This document shows, piece after piece, positions 55,139 to 64,000 of a stretch of 64,000 nucleotides of DNA (position 1 is the first letter of the stretch; the number at the start of each line of letters is the position of its first letter). The stretch is from NCBI RefSeq assembly GCF_016679925.1, contig NZ_JAEQBW010000001.1, positions 248,001 through 312,000 on the forward strand, given 5' to 3'. The translations under genes were made by a program, and so were the position numbers. The notes under the pieces are model-generated. The model was not told where the DNA came from. It was given only the letters and a program-made list of their open reading frames with translations, and did not search any database. The DNA comes from Marivirga aurantiaca. Its GTDB lineage: Bacteria > Bacteroidota > Bacteroidia > Cytophagales > Cyclobacteriaceae.

Positions 55139-55972
55139 ATGAAAGCAGTTTATAAAAATTTAGCGCTTATTCTATCTTTAATATTCACTTTGAGTATTAT
55201 TGGTTTAGCGTACTATCTTTATATCTTTCCTGAACGAATTGCCAATCAGACAAGCCTTATCAGCTTAATGGATGTCTCTGAGCTAAAGCCAGTCCTCACG
55301 GAATTATACCTGTTCTGCGGTGCATCTTTGGCCCTGGGCTTTACAGCTATTTTATTCCTCATCTTTGCTAAGAATAGTGAGAATGATAGCAATATAGTAT
55401 ATATTGAAAAATTTAAGGACAAAAAGAAAGACAAAGGAAATGGGGCGAATTCCGAAGATAATGAATCAATTGTAGACGATGAGTTAGTAGATATAAGCAA
55501 AGCGATTGGGCAGGAAAAAGATGTTAAAAAACAAGCCGAACTATTATTGTCATTACTTGCAAAAAAACTAGAAGCTAGTCAGGGAGCTATTTATAAAGCA
55601 GGCAAAGAAGAGAAGAAAAATATTATCTCATTATTTGCTTCATATGCTTTTGTATTGCCCGAAAGCCAGACGATCTCCTATGAATTTGGAGAGGGCTTGG
55701 CAGGTCAAGTAGCAAAAGAAAAGAAATTGATTAATATTTCAGATGTGCCAAAAGGCTATATTAATATTCTTTCAGGATTAGGAGAGGCAAAACCCTCTTA
55801 CTTGATCATTTGTCCCATCATGAAAGACAGCCAGTTACTAGGCGTAGCGGAAATAGCTTCATTTAAGAAATTTTCAACACATGATGAAAAACTGGTGGAA
55901 AGTGCAGTGCATCTATTGGCCGGAAGCCTCATCAAAAAAGATACAGATAAGTCAGATAAAACTAAATCATAA
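55139..55972 (+). CDS. Membrane GAF-domain protein
   Basis: From ATG 55139 the 277-residue protein has two membrane helices (NLALILSLIFTLSIIGLAYY; LYLFCGASLALGFTAILFLIF), a charged linker and a GAF domain (ELLLSLLAKKLEASQGAIYKA ... LGVAEIASFKKFSTHDEK). GTG 55112 would add nine residues and is less likely. The GAF domain closely resembles that of the next protein, 18 bp downstream, so both may sense the same signal. Confidence 0.82.
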   Translation: MKAVYKNLALILSLIFTLSIIGLAYYLYIFPERIANQTSLISLMDVSELKPVLTELYLFCGASLALGFTAILFLIFAKNSENDSNIVYIEKFKDKKKDKGNGANSEDNESIVDDELVDISKAIGQEKDVKKQAELLLSLLAKKLEASQGAIYKAGKEEKKNIISLFASYAFVLPESQTISYEFGEGLAGQVAKEKKLINISDVPKGYINILSGLGEAKPSYLIICPIMKDSQLLGVAEIASFKKFSTHDEKLVESAVHLLAGSLIKKDTDKSDKTKS

Positions 55973-55990
55973 GGGTAGAAAAAAACGCAC

Positions 55991-58900
55991 ATGTTCAAGA
56001 ATATTAAAATAGGAACGAAAATAACAGCTGTTTTACTCTTCGTAGTACTGCTGAGTATTATCATAGTCAGTTTCATTACTTACAATATGAATAGGCAATC
56101 TATTGAGAAACTGAATTTTGAAAAGCTGATGGTGAGATCCACTTTAAAAGCAGATAATATCAACTCATATTTTGAGAGTATAGAAGCCAATTCGAATCAC
56201 ATTTCCGAGCTCCTCATTATTCAATCAGGAGTGCGTAAATTGCAAGCTGAAGAAGATACAACAGTTAATCAGGATAGTCTGAAAGCTGCAGTGCTTTTTG
56301 AGATGGAAGGTCAATTAAGAAAGTTTATTGACAACTATCCTATTCATTCTATTTTGATCACCAATCTCTCGGGAGAGATAATTTTCAATACAACTTCCAA
56401 TGGTGATTTCGCAGTGGGGGACAATTTAGAAGATTTGCAACCTGAATTTTATGCAACAGCCTTACATAACAGCACTTTCAGCAAAGTGATTACAACTGAA
56501 TCCGATAAATTAATTTTATTTGGGAGGCCTCTTATTGATGATTATAACTCTCCGGCAGGAGTGTTGACAATAGTTAAGGACATGTCGCCCGTTTTGGAAA
56601 TCGCCAATAGTAGAAGCAATGATTTCGAAACCTCTGAAAGCATACTAACCTATCAGGATGAGAAGAAGGCTTATTATGTGAATAGCTTGAGATTTGTACC
56701 GGATAGTATAGCACCCAAATCAGTTGATATGGAGTCTGATATAGGGACTTCCGTTCAAAATGCGGCCAAAGGGAAAGTAGGCTTTGCCAAAGATATTGAC
56801 TACACCGGAACACCTGTTTTAGCTGCCTGGACCAATATTCCTGCTTTGGGATGGGGATTGGTAAGTACTGTAAGGGAAAGCGAAATACAACAGCAATTTA
56901 CAGAATTACTGAAGAAATTTATTTATACAGGACTGATCCTGCTTTTCTTTACATTTATTATTTCCCTCATATTTTCCAAAGTATTGATTAGCCCTATTTT
57001 ATCATTAAAGGAAACACTGAAGCTGTTAGGTAAAGGGATTTTGCCTAATAATGTACCAAAGAATTCTGAAGATGAGGTAGGGGAAATGGCTGTAATATTA
57101 GACAATTTTGTAAGTTCTTTGAAAGGTACTGCAAATTTTGCCAAGCAGATAGGAGAAGGGGATTTTCAGGCTGATTTCAAACCAATCTCTGAGGAAGATA
57201 CTTTAGGAAACTCACTTATTAACATGCGTGACTCTATTCAGGAAGCTGAAAAACGAGACAAGGAAAGAAATTGGATTGTTACAGGTGTAGCTGAAATTGG
57301 CGAAATTTTAAGGATCAATGATGACTTAGAGCAGCTTGGAGATCAGATTCTTGGCTATGTGACTAAAAAAATTGATGCTATTCAAGGAGCTTTCTATGTA
57401 CTGAATGATGATGATCAGGACGACTACTTTATCGAAATGAAGTCGAGCTATGCCTATAATAAAAAGAAGCACTTAAAAGCCAGGTTTAAATTTGCTGAAG
57501 GCCTTGTTGGTCAATCAGCTATAGAACAGGATACTTTGTTGAGAACAGAAATCCCGGAGGATTATGTGAGCATTACTTCCGGTTTGCTGGGAGATAAGAG
57601 GCCAAATTCTATCTTAATAGTTCCCCTCATTACCAATGAAAAAGTATACGGAGTATTGGAATTTGCCGGATTCGAAAAATTTAATCCTAGCCAGGTGAAA
57701 TTCGTGGAGGAAATAAGCCTGATTATTGCAAGAACTGTTTTCAACATCAAGGTAAATGAGCGTACGAGGAAACTTCTGGCGGAATCACAAACAATGAGTC
57801 AGGAACTGCAGGAGCAACAAGAAGTATTGCGACAAAATGCAGAGGAAATGGAAGCTACTCAGGAAGAGTTGAAGCGCACTAACCAACGATTGGAAGATCA
57901 GATTGAAGAAGTAAACAGAACGCAGAAACGAATGCAGTTACTTCTTGAAAATGCCTCCGAGGTAATTACTATTTATGAAAAAGATGGTATGGTACGCTAT
58001 ATCTCACCATCTGTTGAGAAGATTTTGGGTTATAGGCAGGAAGATCTTATCGATACCAATGACATTGATAAAGTGCATCAGGATTCGCGTGATGAAGTGC
58101 GCAGATTATTTGTTCAGCTAGTGGAGAACCCTGGAGAATCCATCACCACACAACACCAATATGCCAACAGCGAGGGTGAATATGTATGGGTGGAGGTTAC
58201 CGGATCCAATCAGTTAGAAGATCCGGCCATACAGGGTATTATCTTTAATACCAGGGATATCACTGAAAGACGCAGAGCAGAGCAGGAAGAAAGAATGCGA
58301 AGCAAAATGCAAGCACTTTCGGAAAACTCTCCTGATTTAATTACCAGGATTGATAGTGAGGGTAAGTTCTTCTACGTTAACCCAATGATAGAAAGCTATA
58401 CCGGCAAAAGGCCTGATGAGGTTATTCAATTGGAATTGAACAATTCCGGAATTGAACCGAAAATCATAGAAGAGTGGAATAAGCTATTGACCTATGTGAA
58501 AGACAATAACTCTAAAATCACGGAAGAAATGAATTTCCCATCCTCTATGGGAGATAGGGTAATGCAGGTAAACGCTATTCCTGAATATGATGAGGAAATG
58601 AATCTGGAGTCGGTTTTAATGGTATCACATGACATTACGGAAAGGAAAGCCATTGAACTTGAGATCGCGAGCAAAAACAAAAAGATCACCGAGAGTATTA
58701 ATTATGCAAAAAGGATTCAAGGTTCCATATTGCCTAACAATGAGGTAATCAGACAAAAGCTGCCGGATTCCTTTATCCTGTACAAGGCCAAGGATGTGGT
58801 AAGTGGTGATTTCCCATGGTATATTGAAGTGGATGATGTTATTTACATCGCTGCAGTGGATTGTACAGGACACGGTGTGCCAGGGGCTTTGATTTCATTG

Positions 58901-59440
58901 ATAGGTTACTTCTTGCTTAACGATATTGTACGTTCTCAAAAAGTTAGTGATCCGGGTATTATTCTTGATAAATTAGATGCTGGCGTTACAGCTACTTTAA
59001 GGCAGGACAGGGATGATTCAACCACAAAAGATGGTATGGATATAGCATTCTGTAAAATAGATAAAAAAGCAGGTACTATTGAGTACTCTGGTGCGCACAG
59101 ACCTTTGTATTATTTGAATGCCAATGGAGAATTGGATGAAATCAAAGGAAATAAATTCCCAATTGGTGGAGGTATTTACAGAAACCAAACCAACTTTGAA
59201 AATCATAAAGTGAAATATAAAAGTGGAGATTCTGTATTTTTCTGTTCAGATGGATTCCCTGATCAATTTGGAGGTCCGGAAAACAGAAAATTTGGTCCAA
59301 AAAGGCTGAGAGAGCTAATAGTCGACAATCAAAGCAAATCTATGGACGAACTGCATCAGGTGTTTGACGAGGCATGGGAAAACTGGAAGTCGGACTACAA
59401 ACAAACTGACGATGTACTATTAATTGGGATTAGATTTTAA
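55991..59440 (+). CDS. Multi-sensor PP2C phosphatase (SiaA-like)
   Basis: The 1149-residue protein has, in order: membrane helix ~12-32, Cache-like outer domain ~40-305, helix ~310-332, HAMP ~335-385, GAF ~430-575, coiled coil ~590-655, PAS ~655-770, PAS ~775-895 and a SpoIIE-type PP2C phosphatase ~930-1149 (DVVSGDFPWYIEVDDVIYIAAVDCTGHGVPGAL; DDVLLIGIRF). It is the SiaA counterpart of the SiaB and SiaC genes that follow. It would dephosphorylate SiaC on an outside signal. Confidence 0.9.
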   Translation: MFKNIKIGTKITAVLLFVVLLSIIIVSFITYNMNRQSIEKLNFEKLMVRSTLKADNINSYFESIEANSNHISELLIIQSGVRKLQAEEDTTVNQDSLKAAVLFEMEGQLRKFIDNYPIHSILITNLSGEIIFNTTSNGDFAVGDNLEDLQPEFYATALHNSTFSKVITTESDKLILFGRPLIDDYNSPAGVLTIVKDMSPVLEIANSRSNDFETSESILTYQDEKKAYYVNSLRFVPDSIAPKSVDMESDIGTSVQNAAKGKVGFAKDIDYTGTPVLAAWTNIPALGWGLVSTVRESEIQQQFTELLKKFIYTGLILLFFTFIISLIFSKVLISPILSLKETLKLLGKGILPNNVPKNSEDEVGEMAVILDNFVSSLKGTANFAKQIGEGDFQADFKPISEEDTLGNSLINMRDSIQEAEKRDKERNWIVTGVAEIGEILRINDDLEQLGDQILGYVTKKIDAIQGAFYVLNDDDQDDYFIEMKSSYAYNKKKHLKARFKFAEGLVGQSAIEQDTLLRTEIPEDYVSITSGLLGDKRPNSILIVPLITNEKVYGVLEFAGFEKFNPSQVKFVEEISLIIARTVFNIKVNERTRKLLAESQTMSQELQEQQEVLRQNAEEMEATQEELKRTNQRLEDQIEEVNRTQKRMQLLLENASEVITIYEKDGMVRYISPSVEKILGYRQEDLIDTNDIDKVHQDSRDEVRRLFVQLVENPGESITTQHQYANSEGEYVWVEVTGSNQLEDPAIQGIIFNTRDITERRRAEQEERMRSKMQALSENSPDLITRIDSEGKFFYVNPMIESYTGKRPDEVIQLELNNSGIEPKIIEEWNKLLTYVKDNNSKITEEMNFPSSMGDRVMQVNAIPEYDEEMNLESVLMVSHDITERKAIELEIASKNKKITESINYAKRIQGSILPNNEVIRQKLPDSFILYKAKDVVSGDFPWYIEVDDVIYIAAVDCTGHGVPGALISLIGYFLLNDIVRSQKVSDPGIILDKLDAGVTATLRQDRDDSTTKDGMDIAFCKIDKKAGTIEYSGAHRPLYYLNANGELDEIKGNKFPIGGGIYRNQTNFENHKVKYKSGDSVFFCSDGFPDQFGGPENRKFGPKRLRELIVDNQSKSMDELHQVFDEAWENWKSDYKQTDDVLLIGIRF

Positions 59441-59534
59441 CAGGGAAAAGTTAAATTATAAATAAAATTATTTAATTTGAAGCTAAATTTGGAGATTATC
59501 CGGTTTTAATGAAAAGCATATTAACCTAAAAAGC

Positions 59535-60077
59535 ATGAAGTATATATATGATCTGCATAAGACCATGTTGTCCAGAAACCTGATTTTGGTTTATGAAGGA
59601 GAATTCACACAAGAGATTACCAAATCCGTTTTGGCCATGGCTGAGAGGAATATGGATTCTATGGGTGAAGAATCAAGCATCAAAAGGAAGGTTTTTAATG
59701 TAATGGTAGAATGTTTGCAAAATATTGTGAAACATTCAGATGATTTCAATCCTCTTTCTGCAAAAAGAAATGCAGCCATTTTTATCATTGGCAAAGAAGA
59801 TGATCGCTATGTGGTAACTAGCGGCAACCCTGTGGACACAGATGCTGCCAATTCACTGAAAATAAGAATAGATGAAATCAATGGATTGGATAAAGAAGGT
59901 TTGAAAAAAATGTATAAGGACATTATTAAAACCAACCACTTGTCCAATAAAGGTGGCGCAGGTCTGGGATTTGTTGATATGGCAAGAAAATCAGGTCAGA
60001 AACTTGAATATGATTTTGAAGACATGGGAGAAGGATTTCATTTCTTTTCCATCACTACTACTATACTCCGATTTTGA
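59535..60077 (+). CDS. siaB: SiaB-family protein kinase
   Basis: The 180-residue protein is a GHKL-like SiaB/DUF6272 kinase: VFNVMVECLQNIVKHSDD (N box), later NKGGAGLGFVDMARKSG (G2-like). SiaB phosphorylates SiaC in Pseudomonas. It stands between the PP2C phosphatase and siaC, the known partner-switch trio. Confidence 0.88.
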   Translation: MKYIYDLHKTMLSRNLILVYEGEFTQEITKSVLAMAERNMDSMGEESSIKRKVFNVMVECLQNIVKHSDDFNPLSAKRNAAIFIIGKEDDRYVVTSGNPVDTDAANSLKIRIDEINGLDKEGLKKMYKDIIKTNHLSNKGGAGLGFVDMARKSGQKLEYDFEDMGEGFHFFSITTTILRF

Positions 60078-60112
60078 GTAATTATCTTAACGTTTAAATT
60101 TTATTAAAGAAT

Positions 60113-60475
60113 ATGGAAATCATAAACTTAGAAGGAACAGAAGACACACCAAAAATATTATTGGATAAAGGAAATGGTATTTTCGAAATTTCCGGAAGGT
60201 CACTACCTGAGGATTCAGCAGAATTTTATCAACCAATATTGGATTGGATAAATGCTTACGGAGAAGATCCTAACCCGGAAACCTCATTTGTTTTTAAACT
60301 AGAATATTTTAATACTGCTTCCTCTAAATTAATACTTGATGTTTTGTCTGCATTAGAAGAGATAGATAATGTTACCATTAACTGGTACTTTCACGAAGAC
60401 GATGAAGATATGGAAGAAGCAGGAGAAGAGTTTTCAGAATTGGTAGAAATACCTTTCGAATTTAATACGTACTGA
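60113..60475 (+). CDS. siaC: SiaC-family regulatory phosphoprotein
   Basis: The 120-residue DUF1987 protein has FEISGRSLPEDSAEFYQPIL and FKLEYFNTASSKLILDVL, with the phospho-site probably the Thr/Ser of NTASSK. In Pseudomonas SiaC activates the cyclase SiaD when unphosphorylated. No diguanylate cyclase is in this cluster; the following ABC transporter could be the local target. Confidence 0.9.
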   Translation: MEIINLEGTEDTPKILLDKGNGIFEISGRSLPEDSAEFYQPILDWINAYGEDPNPETSFVFKLEYFNTASSKLILDVLSALEEIDNVTINWYFHEDDEDMEEAGEEFSELVEIPFEFNTY

Positions 60476-60496
60476 TGTAATCTTCATATATTCTGG

Positions 60497-60519
60497 TAGG
60501 CCATTGTTTTCATGGCCTA
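60497..60519 (+). terminator. Hairpin after siaC
   Basis: TAGGCCAT (60497-60504) and ATGGCCTA (60512-60519) form a perfect 8-bp stem; the downstream TTACATTTGTTTTT is only partly T-rich. It may weaken transcription into the ABC gene. Confidence 0.55.
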
Positions 60520-60615
60520 TTACATTTGTTTTTACAACAGACAGCGTACAATTGAAATAGCTTAAGCAAATTTCTGAAGCCATTTCATAAAAAATTTAAC
60601 TAACAGTTTTTTTCT

Positions 60616-63600
60616 ATGAGTGAAGAAATACTCAAAGCTTTAACCCAACTTTTCGCAATCATCACTAAGCAAGATGGTGGTGTTACTGAAAAAGAAAGAA
60701 ATTTCGTTATCAGTTTCTTCCAACAAGAACTTGACCAGGATTCAATAAAAGAATACCTGGAGCTTTATGATCAGTTTGCGGGCTATGGCGAGGATATAGA
60801 TAAAGAGGAGGAAGATGAAGAAGGAGGTAAAACGAAGAAGAAGAAATTAACTTCTGTTCGTGACTCAGTTCGTACGCTTGCTATTTGCAAAAAAATCAAT
60901 AAAACTCTTACTCAAAAGCAGAAAGTAGTTGTATTGATAAAACTGTTGGAGCTGGTTTCTTCAGACAATAATTTTACCCCTCAGCGGATGGAAATTATTG
61001 ATACCGTTTCCACAGTTTTTAATATCATTAAAAACGAATTCAAGCTGATTGAGAGTTTTGTAATCAAGCAAAATTCAACTGAACTCAAAGAATTTGAGGA
61101 AATTCTGGCTGTTAGTGATGAAACCTCTATTGAACAAACTCTACACGTGCATGCCGATATAAAAGGAGAAATTCTGTTTATGTCGGTAAATAGCGTGGAC
61201 ATGTATTTTGTGAAATATACCGGGGGTGAGGAGATTAATTTGAATGGGTTCATTATGAAGCCTTTTCAGGTTTATTTATTCTCTCATGGTAGCACCATTA
61301 AAACCCCAAAAGGTGCCGCACTTTATTATTCTGACTTGATCAGACAGTTTTTGTCCGAGGAAGAAATAGTGAAGTTATCCTTCAATGCCGAAAATATTTA
61401 TTTTAAGTTTCCAAATGGTGAAACGGGTTTGCGTAACGTAAATATATTTGAAGGCCCTGGTCAACTGGTCGGAATAATGGGAGCATCCGGTGCCGGGAAA
61501 ACTACCTTATTAAATGTATTGGCAGGAATAGAAAAGCCATCGGAGGGCAAAATTCTTATTAATGGCTACGATTTAAATGCCGATCATGACGAACTACAGG
61601 GCATCATTGGCTATGTGGCGCAGGATGATTTATTAATTGAAGAATTAACAGTATACCAGAATCTTTATTATAATGCAAAGCTATGTTTTGCCCATTTAAA
61701 TGAAGATGAAATCCACAAGCGGGTGATGGATACACTGGAAAGCCTGGGGCTTGATCAGCGTAAAGACTTGAAAGTGGGAAGTGTTTTGGATAAAACCATT
61801 TCCGGGGGGCAAAGAAAAAGACTTAATATAGCACTGGAACTTATAAGGGAACCGGCTGTTATGTTTGTTGATGAACCAACTTCCGGCCTCTCATCAAGAG
61901 ATTCAGAGAATGTAATTGATTTATTAAAAGAACTTACCCTTAAAGGGAAGCTAATATTTGTAGTAATCCACCAGCCCTCTTCTGACATCTACAAGATGTT
62001 TGATAAAATGGTGATTATGGACACAGGGGGCTATCAGATATTCTACGGGCACCCCGTGGAGGCAGTCACATATTTTAAGAAAACGACTAACCAGGTAGAC
62101 GCGGAAAGAGGTGTATGTCCTACCTGTGCAAACGTAAACCCTGAGCAAATATTTAATATAGTTGAAGCCAAAGTAGTAGATGAATACGGACAGCTTACCA
62201 GCAAAAGAAAAGTAAACCCAACCCAATGGAGAGAATTCTTCATGGAGAATTTCCAGCTTTCCAGGGTGGAAGATGTGAAGGAAGAGCCCCACTCTACCTT
62301 AAAGATACCCAATCGATTGAAACAATCAGTGATCTTTACAGTAAGGGATACTCTTTCCAAAATCAGCAATAAACAATACCTATTCATCAATTTACTTGAA
62401 GCCCCATTACTGGCTTTATTATTAGCATTCATTATCAAGTATAGAAGTGCACCAGGTGGAGAAGAGTATGTGTTCAGGTTCAATGAAAACCTTCCGGCTT
62501 TTCTGTTGATGAGTATTATTGTAGCCCTTTTTATGGGACTTACTGTGAGTGCTGAGGAGATTATACGAGATAGGAAAATACTGAAAAGAGAATCATTTCT
62601 TAACCTAAGCTGGAATAGTTATTTGCAGTCTAAACTGCTCATACTATTTACCCTGTCAGCCATTCAAACATTAACCTATGTGATAATAGGTGTATTGGTA
62701 TTGGAAATCAAAGGGATGACATTTAGCATTTGGGCTGTATTGTTTTCTACCTCCTGCTTTGCTAACGTTTTAGGATTAAATGTTAGCTCTGCTTTTAAAT
62801 CAGCAGTAACTGTTTACATACTTATTCCATTGTTGCTTATCCCTCAAATGATTTTGAGTGGCTTATTATTTAGTTTTGATAAACTGAACGACTTTGTAAG
62901 TACTAAAGGGAAAGTGCCCATTGTGGCGGATTTAATGGTTTCACGTTGGGCTTATGAGGCGATGACTGTCGATATTTTTAAGAACAACGACTATCAGGCA
63001 CCTTTTTATGAAATTGAAGCAGTGGAGAAAATGGCTGATTTCAAATCCTCATTTAAAACAAAAAAAATAAGGGAAAAGCTTCGCTATGTAGAAAACAATC
63101 TGGATTCTAAACAAGAAAAAGATATCCAATCAGTGGACAATGCATTGCTAATAATCCGAAATTCAATTGAAAATGAAGAATTCAAAGGAAATCTTGAAGG
63201 GCAGGACATTGCAACTTTACTGAAAAGAGAGAATTTTAATGCTGAAACTATCCAAAAGATTGATACTTATGTAAATCTATTACGCGATCATTATCTCAAT
63301 GAATTTAACTTAGCCATTAAAAAGAAAGAGACTCTGCAGTACTTTTTGGAAAACAACAAAGAGTATGATTTTAACCTGAATGAAGTGAAGAATGAATATT
63401 TTAACGAAAGTTTGTCTGATTTGGTACGAAATGTAACTGTTGCAGATCGGGTGATAGAATTTAAAGGAGAATTGGTTCAACAAATTGATCCTGTATTTCA
63501 TAAACCTGTAAAGCCTGATAACCCACTTAATTACAGGACACATTTCTTTGCACCTGAAAAATACTTTGCCGGATTGTATGTAGATACTTTCTATTTTAAT

Positions 63601-63711
63601 ATTATTGTGATTTGGTTTATGTCATTATTGCTTTATATTACATTGTATTTTGAGCTATTCGGCAAAATGTTGGCCTATTTTAGTAGGTTTAGCTTTAAAA
63701 AGAAAGCTTAA
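60616..63711 (+). CDS. TerB-ABC-ABC2 fusion transporter (ABCG-like)
   Basis: The 1031-residue protein starts with a TerB-like helical domain (~1-145: KQDGGVTEKERNFVISFF, SSDNNFTPQRMEIIDTV) and a beta region ~165-255 of unclear fold. The ABC domain at ~255-500 has GIMGASGAGKTTLLNVLAG, the signature ISGGQRKRLNIALEL and FVDEPTSGLSSRD. The half-transporter membrane domain follows with about six helices and a long outside loop near 795-1000. The order ATPase-membrane is ABCG-like. It exports or modifies an unknown substrate; it follows siaC by 140 bp. Confidence 0.87.
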   Translation: MSEEILKALTQLFAIITKQDGGVTEKERNFVISFFQQELDQDSIKEYLELYDQFAGYGEDIDKEEEDEEGGKTKKKKLTSVRDSVRTLAICKKINKTLTQKQKVVVLIKLLELVSSDNNFTPQRMEIIDTVSTVFNIIKNEFKLIESFVIKQNSTELKEFEEILAVSDETSIEQTLHVHADIKGEILFMSVNSVDMYFVKYTGGEEINLNGFIMKPFQVYLFSHGSTIKTPKGAALYYSDLIRQFLSEEEIVKLSFNAENIYFKFPNGETGLRNVNIFEGPGQLVGIMGASGAGKTTLLNVLAGIEKPSEGKILINGYDLNADHDELQGIIGYVAQDDLLIEELTVYQNLYYNAKLCFAHLNEDEIHKRVMDTLESLGLDQRKDLKVGSVLDKTISGGQRKRLNIALELIREPAVMFVDEPTSGLSSRDSENVIDLLKELTLKGKLIFVVIHQPSSDIYKMFDKMVIMDTGGYQIFYGHPVEAVTYFKKTTNQVDAERGVCPTCANVNPEQIFNIVEAKVVDEYGQLTSKRKVNPTQWREFFMENFQLSRVEDVKEEPHSTLKIPNRLKQSVIFTVRDTLSKISNKQYLFINLLEAPLLALLLAFIIKYRSAPGGEEYVFRFNENLPAFLLMSIIVALFMGLTVSAEEIIRDRKILKRESFLNLSWNSYLQSKLLILFTLSAIQTLTYVIIGVLVLEIKGMTFSIWAVLFSTSCFANVLGLNVSSAFKSAVTVYILIPLLLIPQMILSGLLFSFDKLNDFVSTKGKVPIVADLMVSRWAYEAMTVDIFKNNDYQAPFYEIEAVEKMADFKSSFKTKKIREKLRYVENNLDSKQEKDIQSVDNALLIIRNSIENEEFKGNLEGQDIATLLKRENFNAETIQKIDTYVNLLRDHYLNEFNLAIKKKETLQYFLENNKEYDFNLNEVKNEYFNESLSDLVRNVTVADRVIEFKGELVQQIDPVFHKPVKPDNPLNYRTHFFAPEKYFAGLYVDTFYFNIIVIWFMSLLLYITLYFELFGKMLAYFSRFSFKKKA

Positions 63712-63821
63712 TATTACATGCTCTACGGATAAAAAAAAGAGATGTTAATATTGAGCTTATAATTTTTTAAGATAAAAGCTGTAGTTTTAGAAATAATATA
63801 CTGAATTAAAAATTTGATAAT

Positions 63822-63851
63822 TTGTAAAAAGTAAGGGAATTTCTATTTTTG
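63822..63851 (+). promoter_or_regulatory. Promoter of the right-edge gene
   Basis: TTG at 63822-63824, 19 bp, then TATTTTTG at 63844-63851: full match to the Bacteroidota pattern. Its start near 63858 puts the ATG at 63854 outside the message, so 63872 is the start. Confidence 0.65.
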
Positions 63852-63871
63852 TTATGGTAAAAATAAGTTTT

Positions 63872-64000
63872 ATGAAAAACACACTCATTGGGTTCATTGG
63901 AATTATCTTCCTGTTTGCCTGTGATTCGAAGAAAAAACCTTCGGCTGATGAAATTTCCGGAGTCTTGGATTCAGTTAAAATTGAGGAACCTGCTATTTCT
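63872..64000 (+). CDS. Lipoprotein, cut by the window edge
   Basis: From ATG 63872 the visible 43 residues are a lipoprotein leader (LIGFIGIIFLFACDSKKK, Cys 17) and an acidic linker with DEISGVLDSVKIEE. The rest is beyond the window. No function can be told. Confidence 0.75.
   Translation, partial: MKNTLIGFIGIIFLFACDSKKKPSADEISGVLDSVKIEEPAIS

Noticed and set aside
63854-63871. Earlier ATG for the right-edge lipoprotein
   Set aside because: It lies before the expected transcription start of the TATTTTTG promoter and lengthens the leader needlessly.

Overview
The window looks like a chromosomal segment of a free-living Bacteroidota, most likely order Cytophagales. It is AT-rich, has very few Shine-Dalgarno sites, carries several promoters of the Bacteroidota type (TTG, 19-20 bp, TAnnTTTG), and has Bacteroidota-flavoured genes: lipoproteins with short leaders, outer-membrane barrels, PKD proteins, and a type I-B-like CRISPR system with cas4 before cas1. 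No tRNA or rRNA gene was seen.

Left edge (1-3800): an accessory stretch with a Shedu-type (DUF4263) defence nuclease, a cut-off STAS/HATPase protein, inverted repeats that recall integron cassette junctions, a 21-bp tandem repeat, and a 130-bp second copy of the 3' end of the neighbouring Crp/Fnr gene. 3.8-24 kb is mostly ordinary chromosome: crp/fnr, hemJ, SCO and cytochrome c genes, recA, a PhoB/PhoR-like pair, a pseudouridine synthase, the rplM-rpsI-rpsB-tsf block, a five-gene glycosyltransferase operon and small stress or secreted proteins.

24.2-40.4 kb is a complete CRISPR-Cas locus: WYL regulator, cas6 (first), [minus-strand insert], cas6 (second), cas5-cas3-cas8-cas7-cas4-cas1-cas2, a leader, and an array of 80 repeats and 79 spacers. 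The minus-strand insert is the most remarkable part. A TAnnTTTG promoter appears to drive a ~100-nt RNA built like a mini-CRISPR (repeat-like, 23-nt spacer-like, repeat-like, intrinsic terminator), followed by a JAMM-motif metalloprotein gene and a 61-codon gene. The spacer-like part matches the -33 region of its own promoter next to a CCA PAM. Its first 19 positions match except at 12 and 18, which are the every-sixth positions that Cascade does not read. This predicts Cascade-directed repression of the insert, in the manner of the known CreA/CreR crRNA-like RNAs but with a new kind of cargo.

40.4-64 kb is again chromosomal: a SerC-like aminotransferase, MarC, RNase HI, an ECF sigma factor with a TPR membrane partner, a PKD-repeat protein next to a TPR-CHAT protein, TrmN6, a saccharopine dehydrogenase-like enzyme, and a signalling cluster. 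That cluster holds CheR, CheB, a GAF membrane protein, a large Cache-HAMP-GAF-PAS-PP2C phosphatase, SiaB, SiaC and a TerB-ABCG-type transporter.
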